Assembly (NCBI GenBank): GCA_965200145.1
Contig: CBDATG010000002.1
Location: 1,398,277 to 1,462,276, forward strand
DNA from: CBDATG01 sp965200145
GTDB taxonomy: Bacteria > Chloroflexota > Dehalococcoidia > Lucifugimonadales > Lucifugimonadaceae
Length of the DNA: 64,000 nt
Direction: 5' to 3'
Below are positions 38,832-48,702 of this stretch, one piece after another. Numbering within the stretch: position 1 is the stretch's first letter; every line of letters begins with the position of its first letter. The notes beneath the pieces were generated by a model. That model was not told the DNA's origin. It saw nothing but the letters and a program-made list of their open reading frames with translations, and did not search any database. Both the position numbers and the translations under genes were made by a program.

Positions 38832-39842
38832 TCACGGGCCCTTCGTTACCCACGGTTGCTTGCGTGGCTCGCCGATTGCCTGCAATAGCGCGGTGATGTA
38901 GCCGTACGCGAATGCGAACGCTGTGCCTTGCGGGTCTGTTCCTGCGATCTGCGGCACGTGGTCTGGCATCACCATGTACTTGTATCCGACCTCTTGGTAT
39001 ACCTTTATGCATTCAAACATGTTGATGCTTCCCTCGTCGGGGAAGACCTCCATGAAATCGAGTTTGTGTCCTCTGATGTTGCGGAAGTGCAGGTTGAATA
39101 TCTTGCCGCGGGTACCAAACCATCGGATTATGTCGAATATCTCCTCACCCGGGTCGTCGAGCATCTCTGACACCGTGCCTTGGCAGAAGTTCAGCCCGTG
39201 GTAAGGACTCTCGTGCATCTTGACGAATCGCTTCAGACCGTCTGGCGTGCCTAGTACGCGAGTAACGCCGCGGTAACCGGGTGGAGTGTAAGGATCATGT
39301 GGATGGCACGCTAGTCGCACCTTGCTATCGGTCGCTACTGGCACCACTCGCTCCAGGAAGTAGTCGATCCGCTCCCAGAACTCGTCTTCGGATACGTCAC
39401 CGGCGATGCCGGGTGCGTCCTCGTGCTTCACCTTTTCGTATCGGAAGGTCGAGTTGCGGGAGCCGCCCCTGCCGAGCTCTGGTTCCGAACGCGGTATACC
39501 GATTAGGTTCATGTTGTACTTCACCGCCGGAATGCCGACAGCAGCGCAGTTCTCGATCAGCTTCTGAACGACTTCTATCTCACGGTCGCGGTCCGGGTCT
39601 ATTCCAAGCATGATGTTCGGTGACTGCGCCACCTCGATCGGCGTTGATGACAGTGGCAGCTGTATCATGTCGAGCTCGATGCCGAACGAGTTGACATGCT
39701 CGCGGTGTTTCGCGAGGTCATCCTTGTTCCAAGTGGTGGCATTCCCGTCGCGCGGGTCGGAGCACACATTGACCACTCCTAGCTGTGCCCATTGCTGGAA
39801 ATCGTCATCGTTGCGTGCGCCTACTTGGGTTCCTAAATACAT
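38832..39842 (-). CDS. Mannonate dehydratase-like sugar acid enzyme (UxuA family, TIM barrel)
   Basis: A 336-residue protein resembling UxuA, which dehydrates D-mannonate to 2-keto-3-deoxygluconate in hexuronate breakdown. Visible: VRLACHPHDPYTPPGYRGVT (metal-site His region), HESPYHGLNFCQGTVSEML, HFRNIRGHKLDFMEVFPDEG and MVMPDHVPQIAGTD, in the order found in UxuA. It is somewhat shorter than E. coli UxuA (394 residues). No other hexuronate genes are adjacent; it stands alone between convergent PaREP1-like genes and the methyltransferase. Alternative: a related xylose isomerase-like epimerase acting on another sugar. Confidence 0.75.
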   Translation of the reverse strand: MYLGTQVGARNDDDFQQWAQLGVVNVCSDPRDGNATTWNKDDLAKHREHVNSFGIELDMIQLPLSSTPIEVAQSPNIMLGIDPDRDREIEVVQKLIENCAAVGIPAVKYNMNLIGIPRSEPELGRGGSRNSTFRYEKVKHEDAPGIAGDVSEDEFWERIDYFLERVVPVATDSKVRLACHPHDPYTPPGYRGVTRVLGTPDGLKRFVKMHESPYHGLNFCQGTVSEMLDDPGEEIFDIIRWFGTRGKIFNLHFRNIRGHKLDFMEVFPDEGSINMFECIKVYQEVGYKYMVMPDHVPQIAGTDPQGTAFAFAYGYITALLQAIGEPRKQPWVTKGP

Positions 39843-40008
39843 TAGCGAAATCTCCTCATGCCATCATTGCGTGCGGACTGTCCATATCCAAATTCGGACT
39901 AAGTGATTGATATTATGCCAAAGGTTGCAGAGAATGCCATCGGCAAATGAGACGTTTCGTGAGCATGGCTGTTTTCCGAAGAGCCATTGAATCGCAGAAT
40001 CGTCGAGC

Positions 40009-41622
40009 TCACGACATCTTGGGTTGCCACTCGCGAGCGGACATCAGTGCTTGTGTCTCCTCGCGCCCGACGAGCAGCGGCAAGTTGGGCTCCGAGCCGT
40101 CGAAGTGCTCCTCTATCGACCAGACGATGACGCGCGGGCCTGTCCATGACCCTAGAGTAACGGACGGTTGCCTTCCGATCGCGCGTCTGATGTTCCGCGC
40201 CCGCGATCTTTCGAGCACGATCAGGAGCCCTGCCGCGCAACGCTCAGATTCCAATGCGCCCGCAAACGCATCCGCATCAGGGCGTCCTACTCTGGTGCCA
40301 CTCTTGACTTGGAAGCCTATAGTCGGACGTTCACGCGCCGATACACCCGGTAAGTCAACTCGCGCCGTGCCATCAAGTCCTCTGTCGCTGGACTGCTTTA
40401 CGTTAGGTTGCGCGCCAGGGATACGTTCGACTGCCCAACGCTCGAAATCGCGGGTCGCTCGATGCAGGTCTTCGCGCTCAGGCCGCGCCAGTGCGACTGC
40501 CGACTCGTAATCGTAAGGAAGTCCGTGCACTATTGGCTCGATGCCGCACCGCTCTCTTACGCGCCAACGCATCAACTCAACGGCTTTCGGTGCAACGTCA
40601 ACGCCGATGAAACGCCTGCCCAAGCTGATTGATGCCTCGGCAGATGTCCCACAGCCGCAAAACGGGTCGATCACCAAGTCGCCAGGTTTGCTGGACGACT
40701 CGATGACTCGGCTGAGGAGCGCAAGTGGCTTCTGCGTTGGATAAGGCAACCTTTCTTTAGACCGCCTGCCTAAGGGCGGGATATCGTCCCAGAAATCAGT
40801 TGGCACTCGACCAGTCGATTCATCGAGGTAGCGTCGCAGACCGGCAACCTTTCGCTTCGATCCGGGAACGGTAGATTCGTGAACGATCCGTCCTTCTTCC
40901 AGCAGTTCGTTCATCCGATCCGGCGGAAATCGCCAGACGCGCGTCTCGCCTAGGAACTCGTACTCGTAGCCCCTGCCGCCCGGACCGGTGATGTTGTCCA
41001 CGTTGTAGCGTCGCCCATCCTCATCGGTGTAGCGATACCAACTGTCCTGCGTCTCCGGTGTCAACGGTAGCAGTTGCGGCGTGAAGTGCGCGCCAGCGGG
41101 AGCGTAGAAGAGTATCGTGTCGTGACCTCTTCCGTACCGTGAAGCATCATTCCTGCTTCCGACCGATGACCGCCATGTGATCTCGTTTGAGAATGCGTCG
41201 TTGCCGAACAACATGTCCATCACGACCTTCAGGTAGTGCGACGCGTTCGGATCGCAGTGGACGTATATGCTGCCAGTTGGCTTAAGTGCGTTGCGACAAG
41301 CCAACAGTCGCGGTGCCATGAATGCCAAGTAAGCCTGCATGGCGCGCATGTCGTTGAGCAGCGACAGCAGTGCGTCAACTTTCCGCGACACCTGCGCGTC
41401 TTGTCGATGCATGTATGTCAGTCCCGCCTCCTGGGTCTCGCCCCATGACCATGTGTCTGCGAACATCGTCTCTTGCGTCCCGGAGTCGTGGACGACGTTG
41501 TAGTCCCGCTTTGAATTGAACGGCGGGTCGAGATAAATCAGGTCAACCGATGCCGGCTCAACGACGCTAGCGTCTGCCATCACTCGCAAGCAGTCCCCGA
41601 ACCAGAGTGTGCAGTCAGACAT
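40009..41622 (-). CDS. Beta-class DNA methyltransferase fused to a Mrr-like nuclease domain
   Basis: A 537-residue protein. The N-terminal 360 residues are an N4/N6 amino methyltransferase: catalytic LDPPFNS at 31-37 precedes the SAM-binding VIDPFCGCGTSAEA at 317-330 and RRFIGVDV, the motif order of the beta class. Residues from about 410 look like a PD-(D/E)xK-type nuclease fold: SDRGLDGTARV (D417), then a strand with GFQVKSG (Q438-x-K440), the Q-x-K variant known in Mrr-like enzymes. A single chain with both activities resembles single-protein restriction-modification enzymes, or a nuclease that checks methylation; no separate restriction gene is adjacent. The target sequence is unknown. 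Confidence 0.82.
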   Translation of the reverse strand: MSDCTLWFGDCLRVMADASVVEPASVDLIYLDPPFNSKRDYNVVHDSGTQETMFADTWSWGETQEAGLTYMHRQDAQVSRKVDALLSLLNDMRAMQAYLAFMAPRLLACRNALKPTGSIYVHCDPNASHYLKVVMDMLFGNDAFSNEITWRSSVGSRNDASRYGRGHDTILFYAPAGAHFTPQLLPLTPETQDSWYRYTDEDGRRYNVDNITGPGGRGYEYEFLGETRVWRFPPDRMNELLEEGRIVHESTVPGSKRKVAGLRRYLDESTGRVPTDFWDDIPPLGRRSKERLPYPTQKPLALLSRVIESSSKPGDLVIDPFCGCGTSAEASISLGRRFIGVDVAPKAVELMRWRVRERCGIEPIVHGLPYDYESAVALARPEREDLHRATRDFERWAVERIPGAQPNVKQSSDRGLDGTARVDLPGVSARERPTIGFQVKSGTRVGRPDADAFAGALESERCAAGLLIVLERSRARNIRRAIGRQPSVTLGSWTGPRVIVWSIEEHFDGSEPNLPLLVGREETQALMSAREWQPKMS

Positions 41623-41760
41623 TGTCAGGGTTGAAAAAGGGTGGGTTTCAAGTTGAACTTATCATACAGGAATCCGAGGTGCCCAATGCTACTTTCAACC
41701 ATCCGCACGGGGTCAGGGGTTACCGACAGTCCCGCGTTGTGGCCGGTCCAGACGCTGTAT

Positions 41761-43227
41761 TCAATCAGGTTGCCAGCGCAGGATCGGCTGGCGTGCCGCA
41801 CGCGCTTCATCGAGGCGCGTGTTTGGCAGCGACTGCGGCGCCGACCTCACTACATCAGGATCAGATTCACTCTCCGCGTCTATCTGTAGCATCACATCAA
41901 CGAACGCGTCTAGCACTTCCTTCGACTCCGTCTCAGTCGGCTCAACCATCAGTGCTTCCTTGACGATCAGCGGGAAGTACATCGTCGGCGCGTGGATTCC
42001 GAACTCAAGCAACCGTTTCGCTATGTCTAGTGCCTTGATTCCGCGGCCGGCTTGCCTTGTGGCGGCGAGCACAGTCTCGTGCATGCAGTAGCGGTCAGCA
42101 GCGAGGTCGTAGCGGTCCCGCAGGCGCGCTTGGATGTAGTTCGCGTTGATGATGGCGTTGCGTGAAATCTCTCGCATCCCATCCGCTCCGAGCGCAAGCA
42201 TGTAGGTATAGGCGCGTACGAGAATTGAGAATGACCCGTTGAAGCCGTTGATTCTTCCGATGCTGTTCGCCGGACGTGTCGAGATGTAAGTTGCAACACC
42301 ATCGGCATCTGCCACTTCAACGATCGGCTCGGGCAGGAAGTCTCGGAGTCTCTCAGTAACCATTACCGGGCCGGACCCTGGACCGCCGCCGCCGTGCGGA
42401 GTTGAGAAGGTCTTGTGAAGATTGGAGTGGCAGATGTCGATCCCAAGATCGCCGAGCTTCACCAGCCCTAGCAACGCGTTGAGGTTCGCACCGTCGGCGT
42501 ACACCAACCCGCCCGCATCGTGGACTATCCGCGTGACCTCAAGGATGTTCGGCTCGAAGAGTCCCAACGTGCTCGGGATGGTCAGCATAAAGACGCACGT
42601 CTCTCGATCGGCGTGATCCGCGAGGTTGGTCAGATCAACGTTACCGGCATCGTCGGTCTTCACGGTCTGCACCTTGAGCCCTGCCATCGCTGCTGATGCC
42701 GGGTTGGTGCCGTGAGCCGAGTCTGGGATCAGTGCCACGTTGCGCTGGTCGGCTCCCGATGCTTCGAGCGCGGCGCGGGCGATTAACAGTCCTGCGTACT
42801 CGCCCTGTGCACCCGCCAACGGTGACAAAGCCACGCCGGGCAAACCACTAACCTCGCCGAGCCAGTCCTGCAACTCGTACATCAGCGTCAACGCGCCTTG
42901 AACTGTAGAGTCAGTTTGCAACGGATGCACATCGGCGAACCCGGGCAGACCTGCTGCCTGGTCGTTCAGCTTCGGGTTGTACTTCATCGTGCACGACCCG
43001 AGCGGGTAGAAGTTTGTGTCGATGGAGAAGTTGAGCCTGCTCAGCATCGTGAAGTATCTGATCACCTCGAGCTGATCGATTTCCGGCAGGCGCAGGTCGT
43101 CTTGATCACGCAACATCTCATCCGGCGGTAACTTGGTCTCTGGCACTCCTAAGGTAGGCATCCGGACCGCACGCCGTCCAGAGACTGAGCGGTCCATGAG
43201 AAGTGTCCGGTCTGTTGATGCATTCAT
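41761..43227 (-). CDS. gcvPB: Glycine dehydrogenase (decarboxylating) subunit 2
   Basis: A 488-residue PLP subunit of the P-protein; with GcvPA it decarboxylates glycine and passes the aminomethyl group to the lipoyl arm of GcvH. Visible: YPLGSCTMKYNPKLND, the PLP-lysine segment CHSNLHKTFSTPHGGGGPGS (Lys about 272), and GVTEPILVRA-like C-terminal barrel regions. I chose ATG 43227; a start at 43317 would add 30 residues and overlap gcvPA. It follows gcvPA by 52 bases in a gcvH-gcvPA-gcvPB order on the minus strand. Confidence 0.95.
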   Translation of the reverse strand: MNASTDRTLLMDRSVSGRRAVRMPTLGVPETKLPPDEMLRDQDDLRLPEIDQLEVIRYFTMLSRLNFSIDTNFYPLGSCTMKYNPKLNDQAAGLPGFADVHPLQTDSTVQGALTLMYELQDWLGEVSGLPGVALSPLAGAQGEYAGLLIARAALEASGADQRNVALIPDSAHGTNPASAAMAGLKVQTVKTDDAGNVDLTNLADHADRETCVFMLTIPSTLGLFEPNILEVTRIVHDAGGLVYADGANLNALLGLVKLGDLGIDICHSNLHKTFSTPHGGGGPGSGPVMVTERLRDFLPEPIVEVADADGVATYISTRPANSIGRINGFNGSFSILVRAYTYMLALGADGMREISRNAIINANYIQARLRDRYDLAADRYCMHETVLAATRQAGRGIKALDIAKRLLEFGIHAPTMYFPLIVKEALMVEPTETESKEVLDAFVDVMLQIDAESESDPDVVRSAPQSLPNTRLDEARAARQPILRWQPD

Positions 43228-43279
43228 CGCGAAATTCGCAAGCTTGTGAATTATGGGAGCAGTAAGTTTAACGATCGGC

Positions 43280-44668
43280 TTAACGGACCGACTCCGGAGA
43301 CATGAGCGACAGGGCACGTACCAGATCGTCCATCTCTTTGCGTGTGTTCATCTCGGTAACGCAGACCAACATGCAATTCGGGATGATGTGATTAATGTCG
43401 AGACCGCCGATGATGTCAGCTTCGAGCAGCCGTCGGTTCACTTCCGCCGGCGGCATTGGGCACATCACCGGGAACTCGTTGAAGAACACAGAGCCGCCGG
43501 CATCATCGGCAATCATGGAGCCGGACACGACGTTCCAAGCCGGCAGCTGATCGATCCGTTCTGCCAAGTAGTGTGCATTGTGGTAAGACGTCTCTGCCGC
43601 TTCGCGGATCCCGGCAGGGCCCATAGTCGCGCAGTAGACAGAGACCATCAGGCCTACCAGTTGTGTACTGGTGCATATGTTGGAAGTCGCTCGCTCGCGC
43701 CTGATGTGCTGCTCCCTCGTCTGTAGCGTCAGCGCGTACCCTGTCTTGCCATTCGCATCGACCGTCTGCCCGATAATCCGACCTGGCAGCTGACGCAGAT
43801 GCGCTGACTTCGCAGCCAGTAACCCGACATAAGCACCGCCGAACGAGGTCGGCACACCCAGTGGCTGTCCCTCAGCAGTGGCGATGTCTACATCGAACGC
43901 ACCCGGCGGCTTCAGCATTGCACATGCAATCGGATAAGTGTGCATCACTGCCAGCGCACCAACCTGATGTGCAGCTTGTGCAAGCTCGGCGTTGTCTTCG
44001 ATGGCACCGAGGAAGTTCGGCGATTGCCACGCAACGCAAGCCACATCGCCTCGCGCCAACGCGTCTGGTAACTCCGATCGCGGCACGACTTCCACCGATA
44101 CGTCTTGGTAGCGGGTATAGGACTCGGCAACTTGGACGAGGCGCTGGTCAGCCGATTCCAGTATCAGCACGCGGTTGTGTTTGGATACGCGGCATGCCAT
44201 AAGACACGCCTCTGCGAACGCCGTTGGGCCGTCGTACATGCCCGCGTTGGCGATATCCATGTCGAGCAGTTGACACACTGCGGTCTGAAACTCAAAGCCG
44301 GCCTGCAACGTGCCCTGTGATGCCTCAGGTTGGTACGGCGTGTAGGAAGTCACGAACTCGCCGCGCTGTAGTATGGCGTTGACGGTGGAAGGTATGAAGT
44401 GTCGATACGCACCGCCGCCGATGAATGACGGCATAGATGTGGCGTTCAGGTTCTGGGCGGCCAACGCGCTCAGTTCGCGCCAAACCTCAAGCTCTGATAA
44501 GCCATCTGGCAGGTCCAGGTCTGGGAAACGATGCTCCTCCGGAATGTCTTGGACCAACGCGTCGAAGTCGTGCACACCGATAGCATCGAGCATTGCCGCT
44601 CGGTCACCCGTAGTGTTCGGGATGTACGGGTGTTGGAGTTCTTGGTTGTCGAATTCGTTCGGCAACAA
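43280..44668 (-). CDS. gcvPA: Glycine dehydrogenase (decarboxylating) subunit 1
   Basis: A 462-residue partner subunit of the split P-protein. The N-terminus has the family's HPYIPNTTGDRAAMLDAIGV, followed by GGGAYRHFIPSTVNAIL, TSYTPYQPEASQGTLQAGFE, MDIANAGMYDGPTAFAEACL and TLQTREQHIRRERATSNICT. It lies 7 bases after gcvH, so coexpression is near certain. The Pro-rich substrate-contact segment is intact. Confidence 0.95.
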   Translation of the reverse strand: MLPNEFDNQELQHPYIPNTTGDRAAMLDAIGVHDFDALVQDIPEEHRFPDLDLPDGLSELEVWRELSALAAQNLNATSMPSFIGGGAYRHFIPSTVNAILQRGEFVTSYTPYQPEASQGTLQAGFEFQTAVCQLLDMDIANAGMYDGPTAFAEACLMACRVSKHNRVLILESADQRLVQVAESYTRYQDVSVEVVPRSELPDALARGDVACVAWQSPNFLGAIEDNAELAQAAHQVGALAVMHTYPIACAMLKPPGAFDVDIATAEGQPLGVPTSFGGAYVGLLAAKSAHLRQLPGRIIGQTVDANGKTGYALTLQTREQHIRRERATSNICTSTQLVGLMVSVYCATMGPAGIREAAETSYHNAHYLAERIDQLPAWNVVSGSMIADDAGGSVFFNEFPVMCPMPPAEVNRRLLEADIIGGLDINHIIPNCMLVCVTEMNTRKEMDDLVRALSLMSPESVR

Positions 44669-44675
44669 TTCGTGC

Positions 44676-45065
44676 CTATCCCAGAGTCGCGGTGTAAGTC
44701 GCCGCGTCCATCAAGTTCGCCAGCTGCTCCAGCCCGTCCACTTTGACACGCAATAGCCAGCCCTCGCCGTAAGGATCGCTGTTGACGACCTCGGGACTAG
44801 AATCCAAGCTGGAGTTGACCTCGATGATTTCTCCTGCAACAGGCGAGAACAGGTCGCTCACGGCCTTGACAGACTCGATCTCGCCAAACTTGTCGAACTG
44901 GGCAACCTTGATGCCAGCGGCGGGTAGCTCCACAAAGACAACATCGCCGAGCGCATCCTGTGCGTGATGCGAGATGCCAACTTCAACGATGGCTTCGTCC
45001 TCGGACAGCACACGTGCCCATTCATGTTCTTCGGAGTATCTAAGGTCTTCGGGGTACATCGGCAT
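44676..45065 (-). CDS. gcvH: Glycine cleavage system H protein
   Basis: A 129-residue lipoyl carrier that shuttles the aminomethyl group between P-, T- and L-proteins. The lipoylation site is K67 in GEIESVKAVSDLFSP, with YSEEHEWARV and LGDVVFVELP at the N-terminus and DPYGEGWLLRVKV near the C-terminus. I chose ATG 45065 over an adjacent TTG. It is the first gene of the gcvH-gcvPA-gcvPB operon; no glycine riboswitch-like structure is visible upstream. gcvT is 12 kb away behind an opposite-strand block. Confidence 0.94.
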   Translation of the reverse strand: MPMYPEDLRYSEEHEWARVLSEDEAIVEVGISHHAQDALGDVVFVELPAAGIKVAQFDKFGEIESVKAVSDLFSPVAGEIIEVNSSLDSSPEVVNSDPYGEGWLLRVKVDGLEQLANLMDAATYTATLG

Positions 45066-45278
45066 CAAAGGAATGTGTCAGCGACGAACTCGCGCGTTCG
45101 CGCGTATATCACTGTACTACAGGGGGTTTAACGCGCCGCGACCACAGCGCGTTCCGCGAGTTTCGAGGGCAGGCGGATCTGAAGCCGGGTGTTTGTGCAC
45201 ACAGTAACGTCTACTTGACGAAATCCAAGTTCGGGATTATCTTTGAATGTAGCCTCCCTTGAGTAGTGCAAGGAGGTC

Positions 45279-45554
45279 GTGTTGTATAAGGTACCGACTT
45301 TCGTCAAGTTCCAATCGGCAACCTGCGCTGTGATGGATGCGCGGGTGTTCGGGACCGCAGTGTCACTCGGGGATTCGGGTGACGCACCCATCGACGGTGA
45401 TGGAAGTGCGCCTAGGGGTCTGTCTAACTTGGAAGCGTTGTGGAGTGCCGCGTTGGCAAGTAGTAGGTTCGCAGAACTGGATGCGGATGGCAGATGTAGG
45501 TCGCTTTGGACGGTAGCAACGGTCGAGAGGGCGATGTTGGAGGGCGGCCTGTGA
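45279..45554 (+). CDS. Small protein of unknown function, possibly a gene remnant
   Basis: A 91-residue protein with a strong AAGGAGG ribosome-binding site (45267-45273) 5 bases before TTG 45279. The C-terminal half (SNLEALWSAALASSRFAELD) faintly resembles the last helices of Gfo/Idh/MocA oxidoreductases, so it could be the tail of a decayed gene, but I cannot name it. It sits between the gcvH promoter region and the membrane-protein array, on the array's strand. An overlapping frame on the minus strand (45128-45391) lacks such a ribosome-binding site. Confidence 0.4.
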   Translation: MLYKVPTFVKFQSATCAVMDARVFGTAVSLGDSGDAPIDGDGSAPRGLSNLEALWSAALASSRFAELDADGRCRSLWTVATVERAMLEGGL

Positions 45555-45633
45555 CTCGCGGAGTCAGGATTACCGGCGTGAGATGACCAGCGGTTTCAGC
45601 GTGCGCGAATGAGCGACATGAGGCACAAGTGAC

Positions 45634-47163
45634 ATGCTCGAGGTGCTACTGTCCTCTGTCTTGTTCCCGCTGACATTCTTGGGCGGCCTGATCGTTCCTC
45701 TGTTGATGGGTGCGAGCGTATGGATTGAGCGGCGCAAACATCGTATCACATTGGCTGGGTTATCAACTGGCGATTGTTTAGACCGCCAGCACCGATTGGC
45801 CGTTGAACGTGAGCGTATATCGAGGTTCGCTCCGCGACACCTGGGACTGACAGACTTGGTCGGGGTTTGGCCGATCGCTGCGTTCGCATCCGTCTTGTTG
45901 ATGCAGGCGGCGACCAGTACACATCCGTTCCTCGACGACTTTCTGTTTGCCGTACACCCGATCGTCTGCGTCGGTTGGTGGCTCAACATGCGAATTCGCG
46001 GCATCATCCGCGCGGAGGTCTATGCCATATCGGCCTGGATCTTGGCACACACGGCCTGGTCATTGTCGATGCTCGTGCCGCTTGAGCATTCAAATTGGGG
46101 CGACGGCCGGCTAGATGGCGACTTTGTGTCGTTCGTGGCGGACGGATTGGGAATAACGAGCGACCTAGCGTTGACACTTTGGCTCCTGTATGTGGCTTCG
46201 GGTATCGCTTGCGTGTTGGCAGGCGTCATACTCGCACGCGCAGATCGACCTATTGTCAGTCCGTTGTTAGCCGTAGCGGTATGGATACCGTTCGTCTGGG
46301 CTGTCTTGAACACAAATTACCTGTTCTTTGTGCTGGGTTTTGTCATGGCAGTCGGAGTGGCAGGTTTTAGCATCTCACGAGAGGTTCGTAGAAGTCAGGA
46401 CGTTGCAGACATACGCGCAGGCGCGGCGATACTGGATTCTCCCGCAATGTTGCAATGGAAAACGTCAACCGGGCTAATCCTACGCACCGCGATAGTCGTC
46501 ATCGTCTCTGTTGCAATCTGGATATCGGTCCGCGAGTCTGGCATGTTCAATCCCGCCGCGGAGGTCACCGCCACCTGGGCGGCACTGGTGTTTGCTCCGT
46601 CAGTGTCAGCACTACTGGCAAGACGTGACAACCTTCCCCGCGTCGCGTTGGCGTGGGCAGCTTGGACGTGGTTGGCGACCGCCAATGCGCTGGCTGCCTA
46701 CCACTTGATCGGCCCCTCCTCTTCGTTGGTCTCAGGATTCATTCGGCGTGTCGATCCGGCCCCGCCAGGCTGGTTGTTTGACCTGATCATACACCCACAG
46801 GCGCTCGCGGTTTGGCTCGTCGCGGTCGTGTCGTTCGTGGTGGCATATCGCGCAGGAAAATTGAGGTCATACGGCGCGCTGTTGCTAGGACTGTTGTGGT
46901 TCCCGATTGCAACCTTCGCAGCCAGTCTTCAAATTGACGAAAATCAGATCGACCCAATCCTCGAACGATTCCCGGGACCACTCGGCCTCGCCAGCATCGT
47001 CACGATGGGCTGTATGTTGCTGGTGATAATGTGGCGCGTGTTCGGTCCCGGCGAACCCGCAGTTATTGACATGAAGACGAACTGGGTTACACCAACGCCC
47101 GATTGCAACGGACCAGATGCAAAATCGAAATCAGCGGCCACTGCACCAGAGTCAGCAACTTGA
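45634..47163 (+). CDS. Polytopic membrane protein, array gene 1 of 8
   Basis: A 509-residue protein with about 13 hydrophobic segments, family unrecognised. Shared array motifs: first helix then VWIERRKHR (about residues 28-38); IRGIIRAEVYAISAWIL (after TM3); VAGFSISREVRRSQD (mid-protein, cytoplasmic basic loop); LRSYGALLLGLLWFPIATF; and MLLVIMWRVFGPGE near the end, followed by a hydrophilic tail. No transporter or enzyme signature (Walker, EAAA, His-box) is seen. The ATG 45634 follows TGAGGCACAAGTGAC, a leader also found before gene 2 (TGAGGCATAAGTAAC). Genes 1-3 are close paralogues. Confidence 0.75.
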   Translation: MLEVLLSSVLFPLTFLGGLIVPLLMGASVWIERRKHRITLAGLSTGDCLDRQHRLAVERERISRFAPRHLGLTDLVGVWPIAAFASVLLMQAATSTHPFLDDFLFAVHPIVCVGWWLNMRIRGIIRAEVYAISAWILAHTAWSLSMLVPLEHSNWGDGRLDGDFVSFVADGLGITSDLALTLWLLYVASGIACVLAGVILARADRPIVSPLLAVAVWIPFVWAVLNTNYLFFVLGFVMAVGVAGFSISREVRRSQDVADIRAGAAILDSPAMLQWKTSTGLILRTAIVVIVSVAIWISVRESGMFNPAAEVTATWAALVFAPSVSALLARRDNLPRVALAWAAWTWLATANALAAYHLIGPSSSLVSGFIRRVDPAPPGWLFDLIIHPQALAVWLVAVVSFVVAYRAGKLRSYGALLLGLLWFPIATFAASLQIDENQIDPILERFPGPLGLASIVTMGCMLLVIMWRVFGPGEPAVIDMKTNWVTPTPDCNGPDAKSKSAATAPESAT

Positions 47164-47175
47164 GGCATAAGTAAC

Positions 47176-48690
47176 GTGCTTGAATATTACGCGTTTTGGA
47201 TCCTCATGTTCCTGTCATTGTTCGGCGGTCTGATCGTGCCGTTGCTGATGGGTGCGAGCGTTTGGATTGAGCGGCGCGAGCATCGGATTAGGTTGGCAGG
47301 GTTATCTCCCGGAGATTGGTGGATCCGCCAGCGCAGAGCGGCCATTGACCGAGAGCGCATTTTAGGCTTCTCGCACCGTAGCTTGCGATGGTCGGACTTG
47401 ATCAGGGTCTGGCCGATCACTGCGATCGTGTTCGTTCTGTTGATGCCGCCGGCTAACTGGGCAGGTTCCATCCTTGACGACTTTCTGTTTGCCGTGCATC
47501 CGATCATTTGCGTCGGATGGTGGCTCAACATGAGAAGTCGTGGCATCACCCATGCGGAGGTCTATGCATTGTCTGTATGGGTCACGGCATACGTCGCCTG
47601 GTCGCTGTCGATGCTCGCGCCTTTTGAACTTTGGAATCGGGGCTTAGACGGTCTAGACGGCGACTTCCCATCGTTCCTTGCCGAAAAATTGGGAATAACG
47701 AGCGACTTAGCACTAATCCTATGGCTCCTGTATGTGGCTTCGGGAATCGCTTGCGTGTTGACCGGTACCTTACTCGCACGCGCCGAAAGACCTATTGTCA
47801 GTCCGTTGGCAACCGTAGCCGTATCGATACCGTTCGTCTGGGGCGTGTTGAACACTAATCCGTGGCTCACTGTGCTGGGTTTGGTCATGGCAGTTGGAGT
47901 TGCAGGTTTCGGCATCTCGCGAGAGGTTCGCAGGAGCCAAGACGATGCCGACATACGGGCGGGGGAGGCGATTCAGGAAGCTCGCTCAACATTGCCCTGG
48001 AAAACGTCAAGGGGCCTCCTCGTGAGCACCGCGACAGTGATCGGCATAACGATTGCAATCTGGATTGCGGTCCGCGAGTCTGGAATTTCCAATCCGGCCG
48101 CGGAGGTCGCCGCCGCCTGGGCGTCCCTGGTGTTGGCTCCATTAGCTTCGGCACTTCTGGCATGCCTCGACAAACGTCCGCGCGTCGTGTTGGCATGGGC
48201 AGCTTGGGCATGGTTGGCAACCGTCAGTCTGCTGGCCTTCTACAACTTGGTTGGTCCCTCTTCATCATTGTTCTTGGTACTCAGTGGGAGTGAAGCCGCG
48301 CCGCCAGCTGACGGTCTCGACTCGACCATACACCCTCAGGCAATTGCGGTTTGGCTCGTAGCGGTAGTATCGTTTGTGGTCGTCTATCGCGCAGGGAAAT
48401 TGAGGTCATACGGCGCGCTACTTCTCGGACTGCTCTGGTTCCCGTTCGCAACTTTCGCGGCCAGCTTGGGCTGGAGCGAACATGAAATCGATCTGTTCCC
48501 CGACCCTGTCGGCTTCGCCAGCATGGTTGCCATGGGATGCGTGCTACTGGTGATAATGTGGCGCGTATTCGGGCCTGAAGAAACTACAGCGACAATCAAC
48601 CGGACATCTTTGGTCGCGACAACACCTGATTGCGGCGGACCAGAGGCAGAATCGAAACCGGTGGCCACTGCTCGAGAGTCAGCGACTTGA
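47176..48690 (+). CDS. Polytopic membrane protein, array gene 2 of 8
   Basis: A 504-residue close paralogue of gene 1 (FGGLIVPLLMGASVWIERRE, AEVYALSVWVTAYVAWSLSM, VAGFGISREVRRSQDDADIR, LRSYGALLLGLLWFPFATF, VLLVIMWRVFGPEE). It starts at GTG 47176, 12 bases after gene 1; the upstream stop TGA is part of the TGAGG ribosome-binding element, so translation is likely coupled. Function unknown. Confidence 0.75.
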   Translation: MLEYYAFWILMFLSLFGGLIVPLLMGASVWIERREHRIRLAGLSPGDWWIRQRRAAIDRERILGFSHRSLRWSDLIRVWPITAIVFVLLMPPANWAGSILDDFLFAVHPIICVGWWLNMRSRGITHAEVYALSVWVTAYVAWSLSMLAPFELWNRGLDGLDGDFPSFLAEKLGITSDLALILWLLYVASGIACVLTGTLLARAERPIVSPLATVAVSIPFVWGVLNTNPWLTVLGLVMAVGVAGFGISREVRRSQDDADIRAGEAIQEARSTLPWKTSRGLLVSTATVIGITIAIWIAVRESGISNPAAEVAAAWASLVLAPLASALLACLDKRPRVVLAWAAWAWLATVSLLAFYNLVGPSSSLFLVLSGSEAAPPADGLDSTIHPQAIAVWLVAVVSFVVVYRAGKLRSYGALLLGLLWFPFATFAASLGWSEHEIDLFPDPVGFASMVAMGCVLLVIMWRVFGPEETTATINRTSLVATTPDCGGPEAESKPVATARESAT

Positions 48691-48702
48691 GGTACCGTTC
48701 AC

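Noticed and set aside
45069..45278. Glycine riboswitch upstream of gcvH
   Set aside because: I looked for the tandem aptamer pattern before gcvH and gcvT and saw no matching paired motifs; short spacers between genes leave little room before gcvT.
45128..45391. Minus-strand 87-residue frame upstream of gcvH
   Set aside because: Overlaps a plus-strand frame that has an AAGGAGG ribosome-binding site; no recognisable domain in the minus frame.
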